Shown here piece after piece: positions 33,781-42,451 of a stretch of DNA of 64,000 nt. Source of the stretch: Methanobrevibacter oralis (GTDB lineage Archaea; Methanobacteriota; Methanobacteria; Methanobacteriales; Methanobacteriaceae); contig NZ_LWMU01000092.1 in assembly GCF_001639275.1 (NCBI RefSeq), positions 34,823-98,822 on the forward strand, in the 5' to 3' direction. The position numbers and the translations under genes are program-made. Each line of letters starts with the position of its first letter. The stretch's first letter is position 1. The notes below the pieces were generated by a model. It was not told where the DNA came from. It worked only from the letters and a program-made list of their open reading frames with translations, and did no database searches.

Positions 33781-33978
33781 ATGAAATTTTTAGAATTATT
33801 AAACAAATTAGAAGAGTATAATTGTAATTATGATTTACAAGATGTAGAAATCACTTCAAACAAAATCAATGATGTGTGTTGTTTGATTTTTAAACATTCT
33901 GGGAAAGTGTTTGATGTTATAGTTTTAGAGGATAGGGCATTTACTACTATTGCCGAATCAAAAATAATAAGTGATTAA
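33781..33978 (+). CDS. Hypothetical protein (65 aa)
   Basis: MKFLELLNKLEEYNCNYDL to AESKIISD, a small alpha/beta protein. GGGGGATGA precedes the ATG. It is divergent from the ATT-start gene and 1 base before the next gene. No family recognised. Confidence 0.5.
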   Translation: MKFLELLNKLEEYNCNYDLQDVEITSNKINDVCCLIFKHSGKVFDVIVLEDRAFTTIAESKIISD

Positions 33979-33979
33979 T

Positions 33980-34213
33980 ATGGCTGCAAGAATGTATAAA
34001 AGAGGTAATATAATATACTGGTTGAAAGGTAAATGGTCTGAGTTGGAAGATGATATTTGCACCCATTGTCATCATGCACCAACCAAAGAAGGACATGATT
34101 ATTGTTTGAGGGATTTGGGGAATAATATTGCAGCAGCTTGCTGTGGGCATGGGGATGATAGTCAAGCATATATATTACTTAAAGATGGTAGAAGATTCGT
34201 ATTGGACAAATAA
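33980..34213 (+). CDS. Cys/His-rich small protein (77 aa)
   Basis: From the ATG at 33980: MAARMYKRGNIIYWLKGKW, then CTHCHHAPTKEGHDYCL and AAACCGHGDD. The metal-binding residues suggest a zinc-stabilised fold. A GTG at 33971 in frame is less likely, since it overlaps the previous gene. It may bind nucleic acid; no family is recognised. Confidence 0.5.
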   Translation: MAARMYKRGNIIYWLKGKWSELEDDICTHCHHAPTKEGHDYCLRDLGNNIAAACCGHGDDSQAYILLKDGRRFVLDK

Positions 34214-34284
34214 TTGGTGTATTTGTTAAAAGAAGATGTCAAAACGAGTTATAAGTATGATTTATTATGTGGATGATGATATTT

Positions 34285-34764
34285 ATGAGTAATATTGAGT
34301 TTCTAATTAATCATTATGATAAAAGAAGAATCCCTTATGAAATAAGAGGTAAAGAATATGATAAAATCCGTAAAAGGGAAAATCGAAAAAAAGAATTACA
34401 TGAGATATGTGATGATTTATTCTTTGAATGTGATAATTATAAAAGATTAAAATTAACGAAGTATCAAAAAGAAAGAGTTAAATTTTTAGTGAACATTTTT
34501 AGTAATAATTTTAAAATGTTTCATACTAAATCTAAAAAAGAAACAATAATTTTAGCATTTATCTTTTATATTAAAATTAATGAACAACCTAAAATTAAAT
34601 TGAAGGAATATAAAATAGTTTCTAAATATTGTTTAACTGATAATATTTTTGAAATTATTGTTTGTAAGTTATGTGAGTATTTCATGAAACGAACTCCTAT
34701 AGTTCCAGTTGATTCTAATAATTATAATCATGAAATACTAAGTCGAAATGGAGGGAAATATTAA
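34285..34764 (+). CDS. Possible cyclin-fold (TFB-like) protein (159 aa)
   Basis: The protein is all-helical. The segment from ELHEICDDLFFECDNY through LAFIFYIKINEQPKIKLKEY to FEIIVCKLCEYF has the spacing of a single TFB/cyclin box, including the IxAFIFY helix where TFB has IAAAAIYIA. It lacks a zinc ribbon. The next gene supplies a TFB-type ribbon without a cyclin box. Start 34285 is favoured by GGATGATGAT; an ATG at 34267 is in frame. The assignment rests on pattern only. Confidence 0.4.
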   Translation: MSNIEFLINHYDKRRIPYEIRGKEYDKIRKRENRKKELHEICDDLFFECDNYKRLKLTKYQKERVKFLVNIFSNNFKMFHTKSKKETIILAFIFYIKINEQPKIKLKEYKIVSKYCLTDNIFEIIVCKLCEYFMKRTPIVPVDSNNYNHEILSRNGGKY

Positions 34765-34795
34765 AATTGAAAAATTGTTGGAATATAATCGATGA

Positions 34796-34843
34796 TTAAG
34801 TGATGAAAACACTTAAGTGAATTTTTATACAACTTTTTTTTTT
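34796..34843 (+). terminator. Terminator after the cyclin-like gene
   Basis: Perfect 7-bp stem TTAAGTG/CACTTAA with a 7-base loop (34796-34816), then T-rich sequence ending in ten T at 34834-34843. Confidence 0.65.
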
Positions 34844-35032
34844 AGGATTAATTGTATATATTTTTACTATTCTTTTTATTTTAAAATTAATGCATTTTGC
34901 TTGTAAGTCCAACCTTATTTTTCAAGTATTTTAAACCAATTAAATTTAATTTAAAGATTTTTCCGATGACTTTTTTTTATGAGTTCTGCTTGCTTGTCCT
35001 CTATAGTATAGTAAGAGGAGGATTATATTGAA

Positions 35033-35359
35033 TTGTGTGATGAAAAAATTAGTGATGATACTAAATTAAAACATGAATCCCCTATCAATTATTATTTAAA
35101 ACATTTTCACGATCAAGAAATTATGGCTGAACTCAGGTGGTGTGATCCATACTTATATCTTCAAATCTGTAGAATTCATTTCATTCAACAATTAAAAGAT
35201 AAAACCATATCATATAAGTGTCCAGAATGTGAAACAAAAACAATCATTGAAAATGATTGGGGGGAAGAATACTGTAGTAAATGTGGATTAGTAGTGAGAA
35301 CTTCATTTGATTATGTGGGTGGTCTGAAAATAAATCTTCCTTATGGAAAGAAAATATGA
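35033..35359 (+). CDS. Protein with C-terminal TFIIB-type zinc ribbon (108 aa)
   Basis: C63, C66, C81 and C84 in YKCPECETKTIIENDWGEEYCSKCGLVVRT (read in two parts) form the CPEC...GEEYC-x2-CGLVV pattern of the TFB/TFIIB zinc ribbon, which docks on RNA polymerase. The first 60 residues are helical and unlike TFB. No cyclin boxes follow. It could recruit or block host polymerase. The TTG start has GAGGAGG 11 bases upstream, further than usual. Confidence 0.65.
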   Translation: MCDEKISDDTKLKHESPINYYLKHFHDQEIMAELRWCDPYLYLQICRIHFIQQLKDKTISYKCPECETKTIIENDWGEEYCSKCGLVVRTSFDYVGGLKINLPYGKKI

Positions 35360-35370
35360 AAAAAACTAGG

Positions 35371-35578
35371 TTTTTTTTGTTTTATCCTCAGCAAGAAAAA
35401 AATTTGACAGAGCTGCTATCAGTTTTAAGAAACATTGCTAATGTGAATTCATCAGGTTTACTTAAAAAAAATATTTCTATTATAAAACTATCATGAAATC
35501 GATTATATATAAACACAAATACATATTTTTTCACTCCATTTTTACTTTTTTTTCTTGTTGGGGATAAAACAAAAAAAA
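35371..35578. repeat. Long imperfect inverted repeats around a 143-base core
   Basis: TTTTTTTTGTTTTATCCTCA and the next 12 bases (35371-35402) reappear inverted at 35546-35578 with two mismatches. The core has no gene but contains a good TATA box (TTATATATAAA near 35502). It fills most of the 320-base gap before the late operon. Possible explanations are a MITE-like insert, a packaging or replication structure, or a strong terminator pair. Confidence 0.65.
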
Positions 35579-35685
35579 GATTAAAATGAATATTTCTTTT
35601 TTTTTAAAAAGCTCTTTTTTTTAAAGTGTAATTTTATGATAATAGAGCTATTTATAATAATAAATATAAAAAAAAGGTGAAAATA

Positions 35686-35955
35686 ATGTCAATTAATAAT
35701 GAGACAGTTGGAAACATTTCAACAATAATAAAATACGCAAGCATGTTAATCACAGGATGGACAATATCCATACTTGCAAATCATGGACTCAATATACAAG
35801 GACAAGAACAATACTTAACAGAACTTATAAGTATAATACTATTTTTCGTATTAGCTCATGTAGATGCAAAATACAAAAACACATTCTTCAATAATTATCA
35901 AGAAAATAACAATGAAAACATTGAAGAAGAAGATGATGATAATATAATGGAATGA
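35686..35955 (+). CDS. Membrane protein, holin-like (89 aa)
   Basis: MSINNETVGNISTIIKYASML, then hydrophobic segments at about residues 12-33 and 45-65, and an acidic tail (NIEEEDDDNIME). AAGGTG lies 6 bases before the ATG. It and the next gene are small membrane proteins immediately before the terminase genes. Size and topology fit a holin or a related lysis factor, but no family motif is visible. The coding strand is A-rich compared with genes upstream. Confidence 0.5.
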   Translation: MSINNETVGNISTIIKYASMLITGWTISILANHGLNIQGQEQYLTELISIILFFVLAHVDAKYKNTFFNNYQENNNENIEEEDDDNIME

Positions 35956-35961
35956 AATATA

Positions 35962-36291
35962 ATGCAATCAAAAAAACTAACCGAACTCATACCATACAGG
36001 AGAACAGTTTGGATGACAGGATTCTTGAAAACCACATTATCAGCATCATTAATAAGTACTGGAGTAGTACTACTATTCAACAGCATAACCAACCACCCAC
36101 TATTCGATGGATACAAAGAAACCGGAATAATAGTAGGAATCACATGCATACTATCCGCAATACTCATAGTAACCCTTATAGACAAATGGAAAGAACAAAA
36201 GAAAAAAGAAGAACTAGAAATCATTGACAAAAGAGCAGCAGAAATAGCAGAAGAAAAAATACTAGAAGCAATGAAAAAACTAGAAAATTAA
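35962..36291 (+). CDS. Membrane protein with coiled tail (109 aa)
   Basis: Two membrane helices (about residues 18-41 and 54-72, GIIVGITCILSAILIVTLI) are followed by a charged helix rich in Lys and Glu. It starts 6 bases after the previous membrane protein gene; the two may form a holin/antiholin-like pair. That role is inferred from size and place only. Confidence 0.5.
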   Translation: MQSKKLTELIPYRRTVWMTGFLKTTLSASLISTGVVLLFNSITNHPLFDGYKETGIIVGITCILSAILIVTLIDKWKEQKKKEELEIIDKRAAEIAEEKILEAMKKLEN

Positions 36292-36296
36292 ACAAC

Positions 36297-36318
36297 TGTT
36301 TTGTTTTAAAACAAAACA
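36297..36318. repeat. 22-bp perfect palindrome before the terminase genes
   Basis: TGTTTTGTTTTAAAACAAAA followed by CA is a perfect palindrome. Its core TGTTTTAAAACA recurs as a separate 12-bp palindrome at 36341-36352. Both lie in the 90-base gap before the terminase small subunit gene. Candidate operator, terminator or packaging site. Confidence 0.7.
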
Positions 36319-36383
36319 AAACATTATAAAACAAAACACTTGTTTTAAAACACTAAAAAAAATGATAGCACATAGGTGGTAAC

Positions 36384-36965
36384 ATGCCTCCAAGAGGGAA
36401 AGTAGAATCATCAGAGCATTATGTTGAAATACATGAATTATTATTAAAAGGTAAATCTCCAAGATGGATTTCTAATTACTTGAAAAATGAATATGATGAA
36501 ATCATAGGGTATAGTGCTATTTACAATTATCAAAAAAAGAACATTAATATTGAAGAGCAAACTATTGAAGAGGTTAATAGAAGAGCTACAGAGAAAGTAG
36601 TTAAAGAAAAAGTGGATACTCAAGAACAAATTTTTGAAACTACTAATTATGTGATTAGTCAAGGTGCTGAGAATCTTGAAGGAATTTTAGATGTAGCTAA
36701 GAATTTTCCACGAGATTATAAAGAGGTAAGGGCGGCTATTAGTGATCCAGATAGTAAAGTTTCTGAGAAAGATGTAGCTGAACTTAGTTATAAAGCAAAT
36801 AAATTGTATCTTGATTTCATTAAAAAACAAGATACAAATGTTGAGGTTAATGTGAATAATGTTGACTTGTCTGAATTTTTTGATGATGAAGAGGATAGTG
36901 AAATTTTAACTGATTTAGATGACTTCGAAAGAAGATACCTTGAAGAAAAAGAAACTACTGAATAA
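36384..36965 (+). CDS. terS: Terminase small subunit
   Basis: TerS binds the packaging site and hands DNA to TerL. The 193-aa protein has an N-terminal helix-turn-helix (HELLLKGKSPRWISNYLKNE to IIGYSAIYNYQKK), a central helical region likely to oligomerise, and an acidic C-terminal tail (FDDEEDSEILTDLDDF). It sits directly before and overlaps TerL by 47 bases, the usual order. Confidence 0.82.
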   Translation: MPPRGKVESSEHYVEIHELLLKGKSPRWISNYLKNEYDEIIGYSAIYNYQKKNINIEEQTIEEVNRRATEKVVKEKVDTQEQIFETTNYVISQGAENLEGILDVAKNFPRDYKEVRAAISDPDSKVSEKDVAELSYKANKLYLDFIKKQDTNVEVNVNNVDLSEFFDDEEDSEILTDLDDFERRYLEEKETTE

Positions 36966-38301
36966 CCTTTACTCATTTTATGATAAGATTGTAGCTCGTG
37001 ATTATACTCCTCATGTGAAAGCGTATCATATTTTCAAATTAAGTAAAAAATTAGAAGAGATTCATCGAGGTAAGATAGAGAGGCTTAATGTGTCAATGCC
37101 TCCGCGTTTCAGTAAATCTTCTATTGTAACATTAGCTTTCCCATTGTGGATTATTTTTCAGGATCCTGATAAGCATATTCTCATTATCAATGCTGAAGCT
37201 TCATTATCTGAAAATTTTGGTATTCGTTTAAGGGAATATGTGAAAAGATATGGGAAATATTTTAATGTTTATTTATCTGATGTAAAGCATTCAAGTACAC
37301 ATTTGAAGTTTGAAGATAAAGATGGAAATTTATATCAGGGTAGTATTCGGCTTGTTGGTGCAGATGGATCTATTACCGGTCAAGATGCTAGTTATGTAGT
37401 TATTGATGATCCATACAAAGGATTTAAGGATATAACTCCAACATTACTTCAAAAGAAAATTGAATGGTTTAAAACAATTGTCTTGCAGCGTCTAGAACCT
37501 GAAAGTAAATTATTAATACTTCACACTAGATGGCATACAAATGACTTGCAAGGGTATTTAAAAAAAAAGTTTCCAGATAGATATGAATTTCTTGAACTAC
37601 CTGCAATACAAGATGATGGTACTAGTTTATGGCCTGAAAAATATAATGTAGAGCTTTTGCTACAGAAGAAAGAAGAAATGGGAGATAGATTATTTGAAGC
37701 TATTTTTCAACAAAAACCTATAGATGAGTCAAGTGATTTCTTTGATTTGTCTAAGATTCATTGGGAAAGACCAAAACTCAAGGTTGAACAAAAAGTTAGG
37801 GGTTATGATACTGCAAGTAGTGATCCATCAGTAAATGATTATACAGCGGGAGTTCCTATGTACTTGTTAGAAGATGATAATGTTCTTATTACTGATTTTC
37901 TTTATGGTCAATTTGGTTCTAAAACGAATACGATTATTAAAAAAACTGTCAGAGAAGATGGGGTTGATAATATTAGTGCTATTGAAACTGGTGTGGCGGC
38001 AGCAGGTAAATTATTATTTGAAGAATGGGAAGAACAGTTAAGTGGTTATTTTATTGAAAGAGCAATGGCTGTTCCTAATAATAGTAAAGCTGATCGTGCA
38101 ACACCATTAAGAAATGCGATTCTTGATGGTAAAGTATATGTTGATATTACAGATGATGAATTAAGACAAATTTTCATTGATGAATTTAAAGCATTTCCTA
38201 ATGGTGCTCATGATGATATTGTAGATGCTGCAGCTCATGCTTATAATTGTATTAAAGAAAACTTTATTGGTGCTTTGAGTTTAGAGATTATTGATTTATA
38301 A
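36919..38301 (+). CDS. terL: Terminase large subunit
   Basis: TerL is the packaging ATPase and nuclease. The 460-aa protein has an ATPase domain with SMPPRFSKSS as the Walker A-like loop, HILIINAE, Walker B SYVVIDDPYKG and motif HTRWHTNDLQG. The RNase H-like nuclease has VRGYDTASSD (first acidic residue), AIETGVAA and NGAHDDIVDAAAHA (last Asp pair). All elements needed for function are present. Confidence 0.95.
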   Translation: MTSKEDTLKKKKLLNNLYSFYDKIVARDYTPHVKAYHIFKLSKKLEEIHRGKIERLNVSMPPRFSKSSIVTLAFPLWIIFQDPDKHILIINAEASLSENFGIRLREYVKRYGKYFNVYLSDVKHSSTHLKFEDKDGNLYQGSIRLVGADGSITGQDASYVVIDDPYKGFKDITPTLLQKKIEWFKTIVLQRLEPESKLLILHTRWHTNDLQGYLKKKFPDRYEFLELPAIQDDGTSLWPEKYNVELLLQKKEEMGDRLFEAIFQQKPIDESSDFFDLSKIHWERPKLKVEQKVRGYDTASSDPSVNDYTAGVPMYLLEDDNVLITDFLYGQFGSKTNTIIKKTVREDGVDNISAIETGVAAAGKLLFEEWEEQLSGYFIERAMAVPNNSKADRATPLRNAILDGKVYVDITDDELRQIFIDEFKAFPNGAHDDIVDAAAHAYNCIKENFIGALSLEIIDL

Positions 38302-38324
38302 AAAAAGGGAGGGAAAAGATAAAG

Positions 38325-39623
38325 ATGGGAATTATAAACGCTATTAATAAAACAATTCATAAATTACCTGGAATAAGACGACCAGAACGATATAGTTTAA
38401 TGGATCAATTCATGGATACTTATGGATGGTTTGCAACAACTCCTGATAAAAATAATGGAGATTTAAATACTTATCATCAAGCTTATGAAAATTGTGTTTG
38501 GGTGCGTCGTTGTTGTGGAGCATTATGTGATGAAATGCTAAGCAAAGGATTTCAAATTAACAATCTTCACACAGACCAGGTTAATTGGGAAAGAGTAAAT
38601 TATTTAACTGATTTATTTAATAATCCTGCAGGTAAATATGTTGATGATACATTTTCTTCACTAATTAAACAAGTACTTCCTTCTTTTAAAGTAACTGGTG
38701 ATGCTTTTATTGAAGTTAATCATGATAAAATATTTGATAATGTAATTAATGGATTTAAATTTATCCCTACTGAATTAATAGGTTATGATTATGAAAGAGA
38801 TGCTTGGTGTATTCGTAACACTAATTATCTTTTTGAACCTGAAAACCTCATACATATTTATGAACCTAAAATTAGTTTAAGAGGTAATAAATGGGGTACT
38901 AGTCTTATTGATACAGTTGCAATGGATATTAGTTTAGAAGTGTTAGGGCTTGATCATAATAAAGAAATATTTGATAATTATGGTTTGGATCCAAGAGGAA
39001 TAATTAATTTTGAGCAAGATGTTAAACCTAAAATTGTTCAAGACACTATAACTCGTTTAAAAAGAGAAAAACATAAAAAAGGAACAATAATCACTCAAGG
39101 AGCTAATTATCAAAGAACTAATAATAGTAATAAGGATATGGAGTTTTTGGAATTATTAAAATATAGTCGTGATCGTATTATAACTTGCTTTGGTGTTCCT
39201 CCACAGAAAGTGGGTATTATTGAAACAGCTAGTCTTGGTACAGGTACTGGTGAATCTCAAGATAAAAACTTTGCTAAAGTAATTAATAGTAATTGTAAAT
39301 GTATTGAAGATGGTTTTAATAAGAATCTTGGTCGTAGTGGTTTTCAGGAAATATTTGAATTTATTCGTGAAGATCATGAGAATAAGTTAAATCGTGCAAC
39401 TATTGAAGATAAGCAATTGCGTAATGGTACTACTTTTATTAATGAAGTAAGGTCAGGTTATGGTTTGGAGCCTGTGGAGTGGGGTAATGTTCCGATGAAT
39501 TATAGTCAGTATGGAATAGCACGTAATCCTAATGATATGGGAGAGGTAACTCCAATTGATCCAAGTGAAAGTAAGTCTTTAATGAAATCATTAGTTATTG
39601 ACAGGCTTAAAAAAGGTTATTAA
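38325..39623 (+). CDS. Portal protein
   Basis: The 432-aa protein sits between TerL and the MuF gene and follows the pattern of phage portals: a beta-rich N-terminal wing (YENCVWVRRCCGALCDEM), a middle with IPTELIGYDY and PENLIHIYEP, and the helical stem and crown region with YSRDRIITCFGVPPQKVGI. It forms the dodecameric DNA channel. GGGAGGG lies upstream of the ATG. Confidence 0.9.
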   Translation: MGIINAINKTIHKLPGIRRPERYSLMDQFMDTYGWFATTPDKNNGDLNTYHQAYENCVWVRRCCGALCDEMLSKGFQINNLHTDQVNWERVNYLTDLFNNPAGKYVDDTFSSLIKQVLPSFKVTGDAFIEVNHDKIFDNVINGFKFIPTELIGYDYERDAWCIRNTNYLFEPENLIHIYEPKISLRGNKWGTSLIDTVAMDISLEVLGLDHNKEIFDNYGLDPRGIINFEQDVKPKIVQDTITRLKREKHKKGTIITQGANYQRTNNSNKDMEFLELLKYSRDRIITCFGVPPQKVGIIETASLGTGTGESQDKNFAKVINSNCKCIEDGFNKNLGRSGFQEIFEFIREDHENKLNRATIEDKQLRNGTTFINEVRSGYGLEPVEWGNVPMNYSQYGIARNPNDMGEVTPIDPSESKSLMKSLVIDRLKKGY

Positions 39624-39624
39624 T

Positions 39625-41367
39625 ATGATTGACATTCAACATGAACGCAATATTACTAATGCTTTAATGTTAGAGTATCTTGATTTGTGGAAAGAATTTG
39701 ATATTACTAGTGTTGATGATAAAGCAACTAGGAAATATTATAATGAATTAATGGATTTGATTAGTAGTCAATTAGATGAAAGCATCCGATGGATTAATTC
39801 AAATGAAGCAAAAGAATACTTCATTAGTGAAGCAAAATACCATGAAAACATTTTCAATAAATTAGAAACATCATGGGATAACATATTAAATGGATCATAT
39901 GATAATGTTGATGAATTGCTAGATGCCATATATGACAAAGGTAAAGAATTAGGATACAAGGATATGCGAGAACATATCCACTATACTAAAACAGACAAAT
40001 TAGCATTACAATTTGTCAAAGATTATAATTTTAATTTAATACAAAGAATTGATGATGATGTTAGAAACGAAATAAAAAATAAAATAATTACAGGAATACT
40101 ATCTGGTGAAAACCCAAACAATATCACTCCTAAAATTTTAAATATAGCTGAAGAAAAATTAACAGACTCTATTTTCACACCACGACAAAGAGCAGTGATG
40201 ATAGCTAAAACAGAAGTATCAAGAGCACAAAATACAGGAATGTTACAGTCTTATGTGAATGAAGGTTATACTGAAGTTAAAATTTTAACAGCTGAAGATA
40301 ATAATGTTTGTTACACTTGCTTGACATATGCTTATGAGTTCAACAAGGAATCAGAAGTTACATATGAAAACAGGGGGGAAGAAAAAGTACATAACATTTC
40401 TAAATTAATCAAAGGAGGATTATATCCCCCATTTCATCCCCTGTGCCGCTGCACTTATATAAGCGTATGGGAAACTAAAGGAGAACCATCTGATAATCCT
40501 ATGGTGGTGAATTTAATCCCTAAAAAAATAAACGAGAAAATCACAGAGTTTAAAGATAAATTAAATAGGGATGAAAAGTATAAAAATCTTAAAACTCCTG
40601 AAGAAACAGCAGAGTTCTTTGATTTAGAATTTTATGATGATGATAAAAAAATGTTTAAATTCTATGATAGAGATAATGATTTCACTATTTTCATATCAAA
40701 AACTGCAACAAAAGGTAAAAATGCATTAATTAGTATGAATAATTCGGGGGAGTTAAGATATGATTTAAAAAAATTGATTAAAACATATTATGATGCACCT
40801 GCCATTATGAAAAAAAATAATAAAAGTTTAACTTTCTTAAATCGGAAAGGTCCTGGAAAAGGAGCAACTCTTGGGAAAAATAGAAGGTATCTTAATCCAG
40901 AATATGAATATTATGGGGATAATTTCATTGATATTTATTTGAAATCTGGTTTTGATGAAAATACTGATTTTCTCCATAATTTGGGTGGAAGTGATAATAT
41001 TTATCGAACAATGCTCCATGAAATGGGGCATGGAGTAGACTTAAATGATAAAACAGGATTACACTTATCTACTGACAAAAAATACATAGAAGCATTTAAA
41101 AAAGATGGGCCAACATTATCTTCAACATATGCTTTGGAGAGTTATATAGATACAAATTCTTTAGAAGAAGATGTGGCGGAAGCTATAAGTATGGTTTCTT
41201 ATAAAAATGTAAAAGACAAATCTTCTGCATTAATCCATGTCACTTACCCTATTTATGATAAAAAGGGAAATTTAATTAATATTGAGCAGAAGACATTAAA
41301 TTATGATGAATGGTGTAAAAAATTTCCTAATCGTGTAAAAGTGATTAAAAAAGCATTAGGTATTTAA
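39625..41367 (+). CDS. MuF-type head protein fused to a C-terminal HExxH metallopeptidase
   Basis: The N-terminal 290 residues are an SPP1 gp7/Mu gpF-like head morphogenesis domain, with AKTEVSRAQNTGML, the NVCYTC pair and PPFHPLCRC. After a linker, the last 250 residues hold a different domain with HEMGH at residues 465-469 and EEDVAEA near 514-520 as a likely third zinc ligand. Such C-terminal effector domains on MuF proteins are known as MuF polymorphic toxins. The small gene downstream is a candidate immunity gene. Start 39625 follows the portal stop by one base. Confidence 0.82.
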   Translation: MIDIQHERNITNALMLEYLDLWKEFDITSVDDKATRKYYNELMDLISSQLDESIRWINSNEAKEYFISEAKYHENIFNKLETSWDNILNGSYDNVDELLDAIYDKGKELGYKDMREHIHYTKTDKLALQFVKDYNFNLIQRIDDDVRNEIKNKIITGILSGENPNNITPKILNIAEEKLTDSIFTPRQRAVMIAKTEVSRAQNTGMLQSYVNEGYTEVKILTAEDNNVCYTCLTYAYEFNKESEVTYENRGEEKVHNISKLIKGGLYPPFHPLCRCTYISVWETKGEPSDNPMVVNLIPKKINEKITEFKDKLNRDEKYKNLKTPEETAEFFDLEFYDDDKKMFKFYDRDNDFTIFISKTATKGKNALISMNNSGELRYDLKKLIKTYYDAPAIMKKNNKSLTFLNRKGPGKGATLGKNRRYLNPEYEYYGDNFIDIYLKSGFDENTDFLHNLGGSDNIYRTMLHEMGHGVDLNDKTGLHLSTDKKYIEAFKKDGPTLSSTYALESYIDTNSLEEDVAEAISMVSYKNVKDKSSALIHVTYPIYDKKGNLINIEQKTLNYDEWCKKFPNRVKVIKKALGI

Positions 41368-41408
41368 ACATGATAAATTAATATATAATATGATAATGAG
41401 TGGAGATT

Positions 41409-41717
41409 ATGCTTTTAAAAGAATTATTAAAACAATATGATTTAGATTTAGATTTACCCGATTTTATTTTAGAAATTGAAATATCTTCTAAATATTCTAA
41501 ATCAGAATTATATGTTAAAGATGAAACTTTCATGGAATTCAAAGTTAAACATAGTCATTATTGGGGTGATGTTTTAGTAGCAACATTAATATCTACATTA
41601 ACTATTGATTTTAATTCAGAATATATAGTGCAAGATACTTTCACTAATGAGAATAATCCACGTAGTTTTGGTGGAACTGCATATACTCTTGATGGAGCCA
41701 TAGATATATTAAATTAA
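41409..41717 (+). CDS. Small protein after the MuF fusion, candidate immunity protein (102 aa)
   Basis: LLKELLKQYDLDLDLPDFIL to TLDGAIDILN, an acidic soluble alpha/beta protein, from the ATG at 41409 with GTGGAG upstream. It interrupts the standard head gene order between the MuF gene and the protease, as immunity genes do next to polymorphic toxins. I recognise no immunity family, so the role is inferred from position, size and acidity. Confidence 0.5.
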   Translation: MLLKELLKQYDLDLDLPDFILEIEISSKYSKSELYVKDETFMEFKVKHSHYWGDVLVATLISTLTIDFNSEYIVQDTFTNENNPRSFGGTAYTLDGAIDILN

Positions 41718-41885
41718 AATGATTTTTATATTCAATTGATATAATATTATTTATTTGAACATTTTAATAAAGTTTGCTTATATTTTTTGAACACTAATTT
41801 TTAAAACATGGGGTTTTAATTTTAACCCCTGAACAATTTAATAATCATCACTAATTTTTTTTAAACAATGGAGGAGTATAAAATC

Positions 41886-42413
41886 ATGCCTTCAATTAAT
41901 AACTTGAAATCTGAAATAAATGAAGAACTAGCAAGAGATAAAATAATCTTGGAACACATACAACATAGATATGAAGAGGAAGAAAGAAGATTCCAAACTG
42001 TTGATGGAAAAATAAATTCCATGATTGCAGTATTAGCCGGAATATTTACTTTACAAGCATCATTGTTTACAATTATATTATCTTCTTTTTCAAAAGTAGA
42101 ATATTGTTTAATATTTTTATTTGTATTTTCTTTAATATTGTATCTGATCTCAATTTACTATTTCATTAAAGCTTATACATTTAAAAAAGTTTCTGCTACT
42201 CCTAAACCTAGTTTCTTAATGGAATTAGGAGCTAATGACGAATCAGAACATGAAATTGTTAAAAATATGATTGGTTTGTATGGTTCATGTGTAGAAGATA
42301 ATGAGAAAAGCACGGAAAATAAAACTGAAATTGCTAAAAAAGGATTTTCTTTTTTAAGATATGGTGGTTGGGTTACTTTTATTTTCTTTGTTTTTTTAGT
42401 ATGTACTCTTTGA
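41886..42413 (+). CDS. Membrane protein with SLATT-like layout (175 aa)
   Basis: From the ATG at 41886 (GGAGGAG 9 bases upstream). A charged helix ending in HRYEEEERRFQTVDGKINSM leads into two close membrane helices (about residues 46-70 and 76-98). A soluble stretch and a last membrane helix at the C-terminus (GWVTFIFFVFLVCTL) follow. The front part resembles the SLATT/S-2TM effectors of nucleotide-signalling defence systems. No cyclase gene is adjacent. It is placed between head genes as a moron would be. Confidence 0.45.
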   Translation: MPSINNLKSEINEELARDKIILEHIQHRYEEEERRFQTVDGKINSMIAVLAGIFTLQASLFTIILSSFSKVEYCLIFLFVFSLILYLISIYYFIKAYTFKKVSATPKPSFLMELGANDESEHEIVKNMIGLYGSCVEDNEKSTENKTEIAKKGFSFLRYGGWVTFIFFVFLVCTL

Positions 42414-42420
42414 TTTTAAA

Positions 42421-42451
42421 AGGATATAAAAAAAAGTTTTTTTTATATCCT
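42421..42451. terminator. Bidirectional terminator hairpin
   Basis: AGGATATAAAAAAAA and TTTTTTTTATATCCT around a single G form a 15-bp stem between the membrane protein gene and the convergent 35-aa gene. Confidence 0.6.

Noticed and set aside
33447..33806. Longer minus-strand frame starting at ATG 33806
   Set aside because: Its first 40 residues overlap the start of a plus-strand gene, and a perfect ribosome binding site points to a start near 33686 instead.
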